NCBI RefSeq assembly: GCF_029210485.1
Contig: NZ_JARGET010000021.1
Span: 62,001 to 126,000 of the forward strand
Origin: Hoeflea sp. YIM 152468
Lineage (GTDB): Bacteria; Pseudomonadota; Alphaproteobacteria; Rhizobiales; Rhizobiaceae
Length of the DNA stretch: 64,000 bases
Reading direction: 5' to 3'
Position 1 is the first letter of the stretch; each line of letters opens with the position of its first letter. Position numbers and translations under genes: made by a program. The notes below the pieces were generated by a model. It saw only the letters and a program-made list of their open reading frames with translations, was not told the DNA's origin and did no database searches. Below, piece by piece: positions 1-8,600 of this stretch.

Positions 1-992
1 GTGACGTCGTTTCTGATCTTGCCATGCACAAGATGGTCGATGAGAATCTGAGCGGAGAATGTGCGCATGTCGACATAGCCGGCCTCGGAATAGAACGCGG
101 CATGCGGTGTCAGGATGAAACGGCCGGCGATCCATGGTTCGTTGCCACGCCATGCCGCGATCAGGGCAGGCTCCGGAACCGGCGGCTCCTTGGGCAGAAC
201 ATCGAGCCCGGCAGCCTCAAGCCGACCGCTGCGCAAGGCGCGCTCCACCGCGTCGATATCGACCAGCCCGCCCCGGGCAATGTTGATCAGGATGGCGCCG
301 GGCTTCATCGCGGCAAGGAAGCCGTCGTCGACCATCCGCCGCGTCATGTCGTTGAGCGGGGTGTGCAGGCTGACCACATCCGAGCGTGCAAGCAGGTCCT
401 CGAGCGAGCCCACCCGCTCGACGCCAACGCCCAGGTCATGGCCTTCCGGCAGAAACGGATCATAGTAGATCGCGGTCATGTCATGCGCCATTGCACGGCG
501 CACCACCGCGGTGCCGATCCTGCCCATGCCGACCGCGCCGAAGGTGGAGCCGCGTATCCGCCGCACTACGGGGACGTCTTCGGCGAGGAAGCCTGTCGCC
601 GGATCGGCCCTCAACCGCCGCTCATAGCTGCCGAGCCCGCGCACCAGATAGAGCATCAGTGCGATGGCATGATCGGCGACTTCGGTTGTCCCGTAATTGG
701 GAACGTTTGAGACCGTGATTCCGCGTGCCTTGCAGGCGGTGACATCGACATTGTCGAAACCCACGCCGACCCGCACCACCAGCTTGCAATTGTCGAGTTT
801 GGCGACCACGGCGGCGTCAATGCGCATCCGGTGCCAGACCAGCACCGCGTCGCAGGATTGCCACTGCGCGTCCGCTATCGCCGCCGCATCGGTCTCGTCA
901 TGGACACTGTATTCGACGAGGCTCCCCGTCACCGCCCTTTCGATGTCGAGATCGCGCCGGTGGGCGTCAGGAACCAAAACCTTGTACGTCAT
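1..992 (-). CDS. D-2-hydroxyacid dehydrogenase (3' end outside window)
   Basis: An NAD(P)-dependent D-isomer-specific 2-hydroxyacid dehydrogenase, which would interconvert a 2-hydroxy acid and a 2-oxo acid in the cytoplasm. The minus-strand frame opens with ATG at 992 and stays open to base 1, so the C-terminus is missing. Visible motifs are the Rossmann loop GAVGMGRIG, the catalytic Arg in ARGGLVD, the Glu in LPKEP and the His in TPHAAF, in the order expected for this fold. It starts 17 bp after the ABC ATPase stop and is probably the last gene of that transport operon, so the imported compound or its deamination product may be its substrate. The overall pattern resembles the CtBP/phosphoglycerate-dehydrogenase-like branch; the substrate cannot be read from sequence. 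Confidence 0.88.
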   Translation of the reverse strand, partial: MTYKVLVPDAHRRDLDIERAVTGSLVEYSVHDETDAAAIADAQWQSCDAVLVWHRMRIDAAVVAKLDNCKLVVRVGVGFDNVDVTACKARGITVSNVPNYGTTEVADHAIALMLYLVRGLGSYERRLRADPATGFLAEDVPVVRRIRGSTFGAVGMGRIGTAVVRRAMAHDMTAIYYDPFLPEGHDLGVGVERVGSLEDLLARSDVVSLHTPLNDMTRRMVDDGFLAAMKPGAILINIARGGLVDIDAVERALRSGRLEAAGLDVLPKEPPVPEPALIAAWRGNEPWIAGRFILTPHAAFYSEAGYVDMRTFSAQILIDHLVHGKIRNDV

Positions 993-1008
993 CTACGGCT
1001 TCCTTTTC

Positions 1009-1758
1009 TTACAACACTTTGTCGAGAAACGCGCGCAAGCGTGGATCCTCGGGATTATGGAACAGCTGTTTGGGCGGCGCATGTTCGACGATGATACCGC
1101 CGTCGGTGAAATAGACCCGGTCGGCAATCTCCTCGGCGAAGCGCATCTCGTGGGTGACGAGGATGCAGGTCATGCCCTCATTGGCGAGATCCCTGATGAC
1201 GCCGAGAACCTCCTTGACCATTTCCGGGTCGAGCGCGGCGGTGACTTCGTCGAACAGCATCACCTTGGGTTCCATCGCCAGGGCCCGCACGATCGCCACG
1301 CGCTGTTGCTGGCCACCGGAAAGCTGGCCGGGGTAGGCATCGCCCCGGTCCGCAAGCTGGACCTTGGCCAGCAGGCTTTCCGCCAGGCTTCGAACCTCGT
1401 CCGGATTCCTCTTCAGCACCTGGATCGGCGCCATCAAGACGTTCTCAAGCACGGTCTTGTGGGGAAACAGATTGTACTGCTGAAAGACCATCGACACGTC
1501 ATGGCGCAATGGCACCAGCATCTTTTCCGTGCGCAGCGTTTCGACCTGATGGGTGTCCACCCGTATGGAACCGCTGTTGATCGAAACCAGTCCATTGATG
1601 CAGCGCAGGACCGTCGACTTGCCCGAGCCCGAAGGTCCGATGATGCAGACGACATTGCCTGCATCGACTTCCATCGAAATGCCCTTGAGCACCTCGACTG
1701 AGCCAAAGGCCTTGCGGACGTCCGTGAGCTGGACAATGGGAGGGATTGGCTCAGCCAT
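1009..1758 (-). CDS. Polar amino-acid type ABC transporter, ATP-binding protein
   Basis: The 249-residue ATPase subunit of a family-3 (GlnQ/HisP-like) amino-acid importer, acting at the inner face of the membrane. It shows Walker A GPSGSGKST, signature LSGGQQQR, Walker B VMLFDEVTAALD and H-loop LVTHEM. I chose ATG 1758, giving the start MAEPIPP, because it overlaps the upstream permease stop by 8 bp and gives the usual GlnQ length. A further 17 upstream in-frame codons lie inside the permease and have no family match. It belongs to the operon SBP-permease-permease-ATPase-hydroxyacid dehydrogenase read leftwards. Confidence 0.95.
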   Translation of the reverse strand: MAEPIPPIVQLTDVRKAFGSVEVLKGISMEVDAGNVVCIIGPSGSGKSTVLRCINGLVSINSGSIRVDTHQVETLRTEKMLVPLRHDVSMVFQQYNLFPHKTVLENVLMAPIQVLKRNPDEVRSLAESLLAKVQLADRGDAYPGQLSGGQQQRVAIVRALAMEPKVMLFDEVTAALDPEMVKEVLGVIRDLANEGMTCILVTHEMRFAEEIADRVYFTDGGIIVEHAPPKQLFHNPEDPRLRAFLDKVL

Positions 1759-2560
1759 GTAATCCTGCCTTTCGGATCTTCTGTTCGATCGCCCGGCTGG
1801 CCGTGGCAATCGGGTAGCAGTAAATGAAGAACAACAGCAGCACGAAGAGATAGACTGCCGTGGCGTAATCGTCGCCGTCGCTGGCGATCACGGTCTTGGC
1901 GACCGAGAGGACATCCTTGGTCCCCGTCACCACGACAAGGCTCGTGCCGATGAAGAGCATCGCATAGGTCGTCATGATGTTCGGGATCATCTGCGGCAGT
2001 GCCTGCGGCAGGATGATCCGGCGCAGGATCGCGCCGCGCCGGTAGCCGAGAGCGCGGGCTGACTCCCACTGGCCGTCCGGGACCGACTGGATGCCGGCGC
2101 GGAACACCTCGGACATGTAGGCCGTCACCGGAACCGAAAGGCCGACCACCGCCTTGGCCGCCGGAGAGACCCAGTATTCGGTGCCGAAGATGCTCAGCCG
2201 GAAGGGGATCAGATAGAGCATGGCGTAGAGCACCACCAGCCAGGGCGAATTGCGCATCAGGTTGACGACAAGGATCGCCGTATTGCGGACCATGGGATTG
2301 GGCGCGGTGGTGGCCCCGCCGAGAGAGACGCCAAGCACCGTGGCGACGACCATCGACGCGAGACTGATGCCGATATTGGCCAGGAACCCGCCGCCAACGC
2401 TGTCAAATGAATTGCTTCCGATCAGCAACAGCGACGCCCGGTTTGTCAGCACGATCACCGCGTCCAGGCTGTCGCCGCCGTAGGCCGCCAGAAACACGCC
2501 GCCCAGCACCGCGATCACGCCGAAAAATCCGATCAGTGCGTGGGTGAGTTCGCGGCTCAT
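1751..2560 (-). CDS. Polar amino-acid type ABC transporter, permease
   Basis: A 269-residue inner-membrane permease of the HisM/GlnP family. Several hydrophobic segments precede the EAA loop (EVFRAGIQSVPDGQWESARALGYRR region), which docks on the ATPase. The frame is open much further upstream, but the start is ATG 2560 (MSRELTH), which overlaps the TGA of the preceding permease as ATGA. The two permeases probably pair as a heterodimer. Its own 3' end overlaps the ATPase start, so translation is likely coupled along the operon. Confidence 0.93.
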   Translation of the reverse strand: MSRELTHALIGFFGVIAVLGGVFLAAYGGDSLDAVIVLTNRASLLLIGSNSFDSVGGGFLANIGISLASMVVATVLGVSLGGATTAPNPMVRNTAILVVNLMRNSPWLVVLYAMLYLIPFRLSIFGTEYWVSPAAKAVVGLSVPVTAYMSEVFRAGIQSVPDGQWESARALGYRRGAILRRIILPQALPQMIPNIMTTYAMLFIGTSLVVVTGTKDVLSVAKTVIASDGDDYATAVYLFVLLLFFIYCYPIATASRAIEQKIRKAGLHG

Positions 2561-3273
2561 GAGACAAGCCCGTAGCCGGGGATTCGAACCGCCCGGGAAA
2601 TGGCCCGCGCCCCCAGCGACACGATGGTGGCGATGGCGACATAGATGAGCCAGAGCACCATCATCACCTCGATGTTCAGGAATGTTTCGAGCATCGCTTG
2701 CGTTGCGTAATAGGTGATGTCGGTCACCGCCACGAGCGACGCCTGCGCCGAGGTCTTGATGATCGACACGATGTTGTTGGTCATCAGCGGCACGGTCATG
2801 CGCAACGCCAGCGGCAGTTCCATGGTCAGGAAGACCTGGCGACGGGTATAGCCCAGACTTCTGGCGCCCTCGACCGTCTGTGACGGCACCGACGATATGC
2901 CCGAACGTATGATCTCGATCGCGATGGCCCCGTTGAAGGTGCACAGCGACAGCACCACGCAGGTGAAGCCGCTAAACACGGGCATCGACGCGCCGGTCAG
3001 GGGGTCGGTGAAGGAAAACCCCACATCCGACAGCATGAAGTAGAAGAAGAACAGCTGCACCAGCGGCGGCGTGTTGCGGAACAGGTCAATGAGAATCACG
3101 GTAAAGGGCGCAAGAAACGGTGTCCTGAAATGCAGGATCGCCGCGCCGACGATGCCGATCAGGATCGAAAGGATGCCGGCGACGACGCTGAGCAGCAAGG
3201 TGGTCGCCAGGCCCTTCATGAACCAGCTCTGGTAGAGCGGATCCCCAAGCCAGCTGAAGTCAAATCCGAACAT
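2557..3273 (-). CDS. Polar amino-acid type ABC transporter, permease
   Basis: A 238-residue permease and the first of the two membrane subunits. The start MFGFDFSWLGDP is typical of HisQ/GlnM-type proteins. The EAA loop lies around EIIRSGISSVPSQTVEGARS. It follows the solute-binding protein gene after about 80 bp and overlaps the second permease by 4 bp. A chance GGTTCGAATC string near its 3' end is coding, not a tRNA. Confidence 0.93.
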   Translation of the reverse strand: MFGFDFSWLGDPLYQSWFMKGLATTLLLSVVAGILSILIGIVGAAILHFRTPFLAPFTVILIDLFRNTPPLVQLFFFYFMLSDVGFSFTDPLTGASMPVFSGFTCVVLSLCTFNGAIAIEIIRSGISSVPSQTVEGARSLGYTRRQVFLTMELPLALRMTVPLMTNNIVSIIKTSAQASLVAVTDITYYATQAMLETFLNIEVMMVLWLIYVAIATIVSLGARAISRAVRIPGYGLVS

Positions 3274-3352
3274 GACACCGCCTGGAGTTTCTCGGAAAGG
3301 GGAATAGGCGCCCGCGCCGGGATCGGGCGCGGGCCAACCGTATCAATGGCAA

Positions 3353-4180
3353 TCAGTAACCGGCCTTGCGGGCTGCTTCGGCGCGGTCATTGACATAGGC
3401 GCTGGAACCCATCGAATATTTCGCCTCCGCTTCGACGAGCAGGTTGGCTGCCTCGGCCGACTGAATCGCTTCATTCACCGCTTGCAGGAACCGCTCTTCG
3501 CCCTTGCGCGCGCCGCCGGCAATCGGGATGTAATCGAAGGTTTCGACGGCGATCTTGTTCTTCTCGCCCCATCCTTGTTCCGCCAGCTTGAGATTGAGCA
3601 TCGGGCCGTCATAGGCCACGGCGACACAGCGGCCGTCCTCATAGGCGCTGAACATCTCGGCGGTGCCGGTGAAAAGCATCAGCTCGGCGCCATAGGTTTC
3701 CTGCAGCGCCCGATTGTAAAGGTTGCCCTGAATGCCGCACAGCTTCTTGCCCGCCACCTGGTCCCAGCTGGCGAGGTCGGTGTCGTTCGGCGCCATCAGC
3801 ACGATGCCGGCCATATTGTAGAATTCTTCGGTGAAGTCGATGACTTTGGCGCGGTCCTCGTTGACACCCAGCGTGGCAAGGATCAGGTCGATCCGGCCCG
3901 CCTTGAGCAGTTCGATGCGGTTTGACGCGACCACCGGAACCAGCTCGACCTCGCCTTCGGGGCCAACGATCTTTTCACCGATATAGGTCGCCAGGTCGAT
4001 TTCGAAGCCGGTTACTTCGCCGTTCTCGTCGAGATACCCGAACGGGCGATAATCGTTCTTGATGCCGATTGACAGCACGCCGCGCTCCTTGACGGAGTCG
4101 AGCTGGTCGGCTGAAGCGACACCCGCCAATCCGACAGCTGTGGCCAGTATCAGCGGCATTTTCCAGAATGTCTTGTGCAT
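3353..4180 (-). CDS. Family-3 periplasmic solute-binding protein
   Basis: A 275-residue secreted binding protein of the SBP_bac_3 family. It has a Sec signal peptide (basic MHKTFWK, hydrophobic core, cleavage after VASA). The mature N-terminus VKERGVLSIGIKNDYRPFGYLD and the ATLGVNEDRAKVIDF stretch are classical for amino-acid binders. The Arg of NEDRAK and the Asp of CVAVAYDGP sit where family members bind the alpha-amino and carboxylate groups. It is the first gene of the leftward operon and diverges from a LysR gene across 133 bp, so the LysR protein probably regulates it. The exact ligand is unknown. Confidence 0.93.
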   Translation of the reverse strand: MHKTFWKMPLILATAVGLAGVASADQLDSVKERGVLSIGIKNDYRPFGYLDENGEVTGFEIDLATYIGEKIVGPEGEVELVPVVASNRIELLKAGRIDLILATLGVNEDRAKVIDFTEEFYNMAGIVLMAPNDTDLASWDQVAGKKLCGIQGNLYNRALQETYGAELMLFTGTAEMFSAYEDGRCVAVAYDGPMLNLKLAEQGWGEKNKIAVETFDYIPIAGGARKGEERFLQAVNEAIQSAEAANLLVEAEAKYSMGSSAYVNDRAEAARKAGY

Positions 4181-4313
4181 GTCGAATACTCCCAGTCGAG
4201 GTGTGAAGCCGGATTTGGCCAGGGCTTTAGCGTGTTCTTATGCTTCATTTCTACAGATCGACAGACTTAAAATATATTGATAAATAGTAATCCAGCCATT
4301 AGCTGAGGTTAAG

Positions 4314-5213
4314 ATGAACATTCGCCAGCTCGCAGCGTTTCAGGCAGTCATGACCGCTGGCGGCATCACGCGGGCGGCCGAGGTTCTGCATGTTACCCAA
4401 TCGGCCGTCAGCCAGCAGATCACCATGCTGGAGCAGAATTGCGGTTTCACGTTGTTCGACCGCCGGTCAAACCGGCTGAGGCCAACCAAGGAGGCCGAGG
4501 CCTTGCTTGTTGAGGTCGAGGCGATGTTTCGCGGTGTCCGCAAGGTCGACCGGGTCATCGCCGCTATCCGCGAACTGAGCCTGGGCGCAATCAGCATCGC
4601 GTCGTTTCCCGCGATTGCTCGAAGTTTCCTTCCACGCACCGTCGCGCGCTACAGCAAGGTGCACAAGGACGTGCAGTTTCATCTGCAAAGCATGAGATCC
4701 CGGAGCCTGATTGATGCGGTGGCCACACAGCAGGCGGATGTGGCGCTCAGTTTCATGCCGTCGGACCGTGAAGAGACGGTCAGCCTGCATGTCCAGACCC
4801 TGAAAGCGGTCTGCATCCTTCCAGCGGGCCACCGGCTTGCCGGCAAGACCCAGATCACGCCGCAGGATCTCGAGGACGAACCCTTCATCTCGCTTGGGCC
4901 GCAGGACCAGTCACGGGTGTTGATAGATACGCTGTTTGATGATCACGGCGTTGCGCGGCGCATCAGCATCGAGACGGGACAGTCGGATGCCGCCTGCACG
5001 TTCGTTGCCGAGGGGGTCGGGTGTTCAATTGTTGATCCGATCAGCGCCTGGACAAATGCCGGACCTGACATTCTCGTCCGGCCAATTCAGCCGACAGTCG
5101 AATTCAAGATCTGGCTTATCCGTTCAAGAACAGCTCCGTCCTTCAAGCTGCTGGACAGCTTTATAGAGTTTCTGACCGAGGAAATGAACCATGCCGAGTA
5201 TCAGGCGCTGTGA
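4314..5213 (+). CDS. LysR-family transcriptional regulator
   Basis: A 299-residue LysR regulator. The N-terminal winged helix-turn-helix (MNIRQLAAFQAVMTAGG, then VTQSAVSQQI) is followed by a substrate-binding domain with ILPAGHRLAG and EGVGCSIVDP stretches typical of amino-acid or opine-responsive members. It diverges from the ABC transporter operon across a 133-bp AT-rich gap (4181-4313), the usual arrangement for a LysR protein controlling its neighbour and itself. The ligand may be the compound imported by that transporter. The gene converges on the amidase gene. Confidence 0.93.
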   Translation: MNIRQLAAFQAVMTAGGITRAAEVLHVTQSAVSQQITMLEQNCGFTLFDRRSNRLRPTKEAEALLVEVEAMFRGVRKVDRVIAAIRELSLGAISIASFPAIARSFLPRTVARYSKVHKDVQFHLQSMRSRSLIDAVATQQADVALSFMPSDREETVSLHVQTLKAVCILPAGHRLAGKTQITPQDLEDEPFISLGPQDQSRVLIDTLFDDHGVARRISIETGQSDAACTFVAEGVGCSIVDPISAWTNAGPDILVRPIQPTVEFKIWLIRSRTAPSFKLLDSFIEFLTEEMNHAEYQAL

Positions 5214-5419
5214 GCTTTCCAGCGCCAGTCAGCGGCGCATCCGAATGTCATTGCGATGTTTCCTGATCGGGCCGGCTTGCTGCTTTGCACGCTGAACGAC
5301 ACCACCGAGGGTAAGGGCCGGAAGTGAAATGGAGCCGGCGGTATCTTGCAACCGCAGGCCCCGGTACGGCAGTCAACCCCGCGATGGCAATCGGGCAGGG
5401 TTGACGTGGCGATAAACGA

Positions 5420-6787
5420 TCAGCCGAATTGCCTCATCATCCAGTTTGCATGCTGCGCCAGTTCAAAATCGCGCCCCCTGAAGCCTGCTAGTTGCAAACC
5501 GAAGGGCATGCCGTCGACTTCCATGAGCGGCAGACCGAAAACCGGGAAGCCGAGAAACGACCAATACAGCAGTAAAGTCCGTGCGCCGGTGAACTCGAAG
5601 CCTTCGGGCGCTGGGCCAGAGGAGGAGGGCAACACGACGGCGTCATATGACCGGGACAGTTCCTGGACACGTTGGCGCAAATCGTCACGTTCACTGCGCA
5701 TGAGCCGGTATTCGTCCAAGGTGACCTCATGTCCGAGCTTCACCAGATCATGCAAACGCGGTCCCATCTCGTCGGGATAACGCTCCACATAGGTCCGATA
5801 GGGCCAGCGCATATCGAACGCAACCATACGCAAGGAAATGTCGACGATATGATCGAGTCGTCTTGCCAGATCGGCAAGATAAGGGTCGTCAAATGAGTCC
5901 ACCACGGTAATGCCCGCGGCCCGAAACTGATCAAGCTGTGCCTCGAAGGCTGCGCGGCTGTTGTCGTCAAGTTCATCCAGACCTGCGGTGCGCGGGACTG
6001 CCACCCGCTTGACCGGCACATGATCCAACTCGCTGGCCAATGGCCCGCCAAGTCCGTTCGTATCCTGCCCCGGGGCAATCTCCCCCACCCAGCGCGCAAA
6101 CGCCCAGGCTGTGCCGACGCTCTGACCAAGAACACCGAGGTGGTCATGGGTTCTAGACAAGGGGTGCACGCCATCGGTGGAGAGTGCGTTCAGTGTTGGC
6201 TTGAACCCCACCACGCCGTTGAACGAAGCGGGACGGATAATGGAGCCCTGCGTCTGGGTGCCAAAACTGGCGGCGAACATGCCGCTTGCCGTGCCTGCCG
6301 CCGCCCCCGATGAAGATCCGCCCGGTGTGTGCAGCGGATTGTGTGGATTCACAGTTGGCCCAGACCGCCCGATGGCAAATTCAGTGGTGACAGTTTTGCC
6401 TACAATCACCGCTCCACCCTCGCGGACCGCTCTGACGCAGGCTGCATCCGCCCGCGCCATGTACCCATCGTACATGCGATTGTTCATCTGCGTGGGCATG
6501 TCAAATGTGTCGATAATATCTTTGATGCCAACCGGCATCCCGTCAATGGGTGACTGAGGGCAGCCGTCCCTATAGCGTAGCGTGGATGCGTCTGCTGCGG
6601 TGCGGGCCTTCGCAAGGTCATAATGCGAGAAGGCCCGCACTGTCTCTTCCGACGAACTGATGTTGGAAATGCATGTCTCCAGGTAGTCTCTCGGAGTGCT
6701 TCCACCTGATAAAAATAGTGAGCGAGCATCCAAAAACTCGGGGATCTCAGATGTGAAATTGTCAACTATTTTTGTTTTTCTAACCAT
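5420..6787 (-). CDS. Amidase signature-family hydrolase
   Basis: A 455-residue amidase-signature enzyme (amide or ureide hydrolysis, cytoplasmic). The Ser-cisSer-Lys triad is visible: Lys89 in VGIKDI, Ser158/159 in GGSSSGAAAG and nucleophile Ser182 in TQTQGSIIRPA. I chose ATG 6787 (MVRKTKIV). The frame runs on upstream, but that sequence has no family resemblance and crosses the promoter region. The gene is divergent from tctC1 and lies at the left edge of the island. A predicted promoter with a TTGTCAACAC operator sits 44-75 bp upstream of the ATG, so it probably belongs to the same regulon. The substrate may be an amide or carbamoyl derivative of the acids handled by the island; this is inference. 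Confidence 0.9.
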   Translation of the reverse strand: MVRKTKIVDNFTSEIPEFLDARSLFLSGGSTPRDYLETCISNISSSEETVRAFSHYDLAKARTAADASTLRYRDGCPQSPIDGMPVGIKDIIDTFDMPTQMNNRMYDGYMARADAACVRAVREGGAVIVGKTVTTEFAIGRSGPTVNPHNPLHTPGGSSSGAAAGTASGMFAASFGTQTQGSIIRPASFNGVVGFKPTLNALSTDGVHPLSRTHDHLGVLGQSVGTAWAFARWVGEIAPGQDTNGLGGPLASELDHVPVKRVAVPRTAGLDELDDNSRAAFEAQLDQFRAAGITVVDSFDDPYLADLARRLDHIVDISLRMVAFDMRWPYRTYVERYPDEMGPRLHDLVKLGHEVTLDEYRLMRSERDDLRQRVQELSRSYDAVVLPSSSGPAPEGFEFTGARTLLLYWSFLGFPVFGLPLMEVDGMPFGLQLAGFRGRDFELAQHANWMMRQFG

Positions 6788-6830
6788 TTTTTGAGGGTAT
6801 CCTTGCGGTAGGCGGCATTTCCTGCACTTG

Positions 6831-6862
6831 AAAATAGCTTTTGGGGAAAAATTGTCAACACT
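6831..6862 (-). promoter_or_regulatory. Predicted amidase promoter with GntR-type operator
   Basis: Read on the minus strand, TTGACA (6853-6858), a 16-bp spacer and TATTTT (6831-6836) form a good sigma-70 promoter for the amidase gene. The -35 box is inside AGTGTTGACAAT, which fits the palindrome TTGT-N2-ACAA found at four other promoters in the island with one mismatch. It lies in the divergent gap between the amidase and tctC1 and could affect both. Confidence 0.5.
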
Positions 6863-7008
6863 TTGCTTGACACTCGGAGGCAATTCACTCACGTTTCGCT
6901 CACCGCTTGGAGCCTGCTTTGAACTGCTCGCCCAATGCAGAGATGCAAGTCGTGGGTTGCGAACCTCCTTAGGCGGTGAAGCCATCACGAAATGAATAGG
7001 AGTTTGGG

Positions 7009-8028
7009 ATGACCAATTATGAATTGACGCGCCGGCGTTTCCTTCGCACTTCTCTGGCGGCCGGAACCGCAGCACTTCCGCTTGCCGGGCTCGCCAGTCA
7101 GGCTCATGCTCAGGATTATCCGTCACGAAAGCTGACTGCATATATTCCCTTTGCCCCCGGTGGCGGCACCGATCGCTCGGTTCGGCTCGTGACGCCGGTT
7201 TGGGGGCAGCTGCTGGGCGGGGATTTCGTGCTCGATCACAAGCCTGGTGCCGGCTCTCTGATTGCTCAAGACCTGATGGCAAATGCGCCGCACGACGCTC
7301 ATGCAGTCGTCTTTACTCCTGCGCCACATACGGCTTGGCTCGCTCAACTCGAAGCAGAGCGATTCAGCACCGACCAGGTGGCTTGGGTTGGCTCATATTT
7401 TCAGGATCCCAACGTCCTTCTGGTTTCCAAGGATTCGCCCTACAATACCTTGGAAGAGTTTCTCGATGCGGCTGCCAGTGCCGACAAGCCGTTTACGGCT
7501 TCGGTCTCCAGTGCGCTGTCAGCGGCACACGCCGCGACTGTGGTGTTGCGGGAGAAAGCCGGCATCCCCCTGCAGGTTGTGCCCTTCGGCGGTGGTGGTC
7601 CGGCCCGGAATGCGGTTGCGGGCGGTCACGTGGATTGCTGCATGGCACCCTACTGGTCAGCCACAAACGTACTGGAATTGACCAAGGCGCTGGCAATTTT
7701 CTGGCCCGAAGACCCGACCGAGGGCCTCTGGAACGCGCCTCCGGCTAACGAAATCCTGCCTTTCGAGATGCCATACCTGTCTGAGCCCTATGGGGCGCAA
7801 ATTTCCCGAAAGAGCGCCGAGAACCATCCGGATCGATATCAGCGCCTGACCGAGACGTTCGAGCAGACGCTTCAGCACCCGGAATTCCTCAAGGGGGCTG
7901 ATGCGCAATCACTAACGCCATTTATCCGGCACATGGATGCTGCCGAATGTGAAGCATGGTCCACTGATTACCTTGGCCTTCTGGCTGAATACCGGAGCAG
8001 CATGGAACGAGATCTCGAAGATATGTAA
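7009..8028 (+). CDS. Tripartite tricarboxylate transporter solute-binding protein, TctC/Bug family (copy 1)
   Basis: A 339-residue periplasmic solute-binding protein of the Bug/TctC family. It begins with a twin-arginine signal (TRRRFLRTSLAAG, hydrophobic stretch, cleavage after SQAHA), so it is probably exported folded by Tat. The Bug hallmarks are AYIPFAPGGGTDRSVR, which binds the ligand carboxylate, and GGGGPARNAVAGGHVD in the second lobe. It heads the operon tctC-tctB-tctA and is followed by a perfect 12-bp hairpin. The ligand is presumably a carboxylic acid. The start ATG 7009 is preceded by AATAGGAG. Confidence 0.92.
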   Translation: MTNYELTRRRFLRTSLAAGTAALPLAGLASQAHAQDYPSRKLTAYIPFAPGGGTDRSVRLVTPVWGQLLGGDFVLDHKPGAGSLIAQDLMANAPHDAHAVVFTPAPHTAWLAQLEAERFSTDQVAWVGSYFQDPNVLLVSKDSPYNTLEEFLDAAASADKPFTASVSSALSAAHAATVVLREKAGIPLQVVPFGGGGPARNAVAGGHVDCCMAPYWSATNVLELTKALAIFWPEDPTEGLWNAPPANEILPFEMPYLSEPYGAQISRKSAENHPDRYQRLTETFEQTLQHPEFLKGADAQSLTPFIRHMDAAECEAWSTDYLGLLAEYRSSMERDLEDM

Positions 8029-8036
8029 TCTTGGTT

Positions 8037-8062
8037 GGGCCTGCCGGCCAGCCGGCAGGCCC
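8037..8062 (+). promoter_or_regulatory. Perfect 12-bp hairpin between tctC1 and tctB1
   Basis: GGGCCTGCCGGC (8037-8048) and its exact reverse complement (8051-8062) are separated by two bases. There is no T-run, so this is not a classical terminator. It sits immediately after the tctC1 stop and just before the tctB1 ribosome-binding site. It probably protects the upstream mRNA from 3' decay, or partly blocks readthrough, giving more binding protein than membrane protein. Confidence 0.7.
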
Positions 8063-8088
8063 GATTCATAATACACGGAGGCACTTCG

Positions 8089-8562
8089 TTGTTTTTACGC
8101 TCCAAATGGGGAGAACTGATCGTCCCCGCGATCGTGCTCCTGGGTTGTCTGCTGTTTTGGTTTCATATCCAGGAGGCACGTTCAGTTACCCGGCGCATCC
8201 CAGAGCCCGTTATCGTGCTTACGGTGTTGACAACTCTCATCATACTGATGCGCACCGTGTTCCAGAAATCAGCCGGCAAAGATGAAGCTGACGCGGCTCT
8301 TCCCGATCAGGAAGCAGCGCCCACGACGAAAAGGGAGATCCTGATCCGCGTAGCCTTTCTCATCCTCTGTGTGGGGTATTATTTCAGCTTCGGGAGTTTA
8401 GGCTTCAGCCTGACAAATCTGCTGTTTCTGTTGCTAGCCTACCCACTTGTCGGTTTGGGGCCGATAGGCACGGCAGTAGGTGCAGTTGTATCGAGTTTGA
8501 CCTTTCATTTCCTTGCTTGGGTGATGAACTTCAACGTGCCCGTTGGACCACTGGGTTTCTGA
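8089..8562 (+). CDS. Tripartite tricarboxylate transporter small membrane protein, TctB family (copy 1)
   Basis: A 157-residue inner-membrane protein with four predicted helices (around VPAIVLLGCLLFWF, IVLTVLTTLIILM, VAFLILCVGYYFSF and LLFLLLAYPLVGLG), the TctB architecture. I chose TTG 8089 because GGAGG at 8077-8081 sits seven bases upstream. The in-frame alternative at 8035 would place the start inside the intercistronic hairpin. It partners tctA1, 38 bp downstream. Confidence 0.85.
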   Translation: MFLRSKWGELIVPAIVLLGCLLFWFHIQEARSVTRRIPEPVIVLTVLTTLIILMRTVFQKSAGKDEADAALPDQEAAPTTKREILIRVAFLILCVGYYFSFGSLGFSLTNLLFLLLAYPLVGLGPIGTAVGAVVSSLTFHFLAWVMNFNVPVGPLGF

Positions 8563-8600
8563 TTGGAACCCTACCAGGTATAATCCGGAGTTATATTTCG

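Noticed and set aside
2570-2600. tRNA T-loop-like string GGTTCGAATC on the minus strand
   Set aside because: The flanking bases do not form a T-stem, no acceptor or anticodon arms are present, and the segment encodes the conserved C-terminus of a permease.
5372-5405. Inverted repeat GTCAACCC/GGGTTGAC between the LysR and amidase genes as a terminator
   Set aside because: The loop is 18 bases and no T-run follows on either strand, so terminator function is not supported.
6759-6768. Another TTGTCAAC-like string near the amidase start
   Set aside because: It has two mismatches to TTGT-N2-ACAA and lies inside the amidase coding sequence, so it is probably coincidental.
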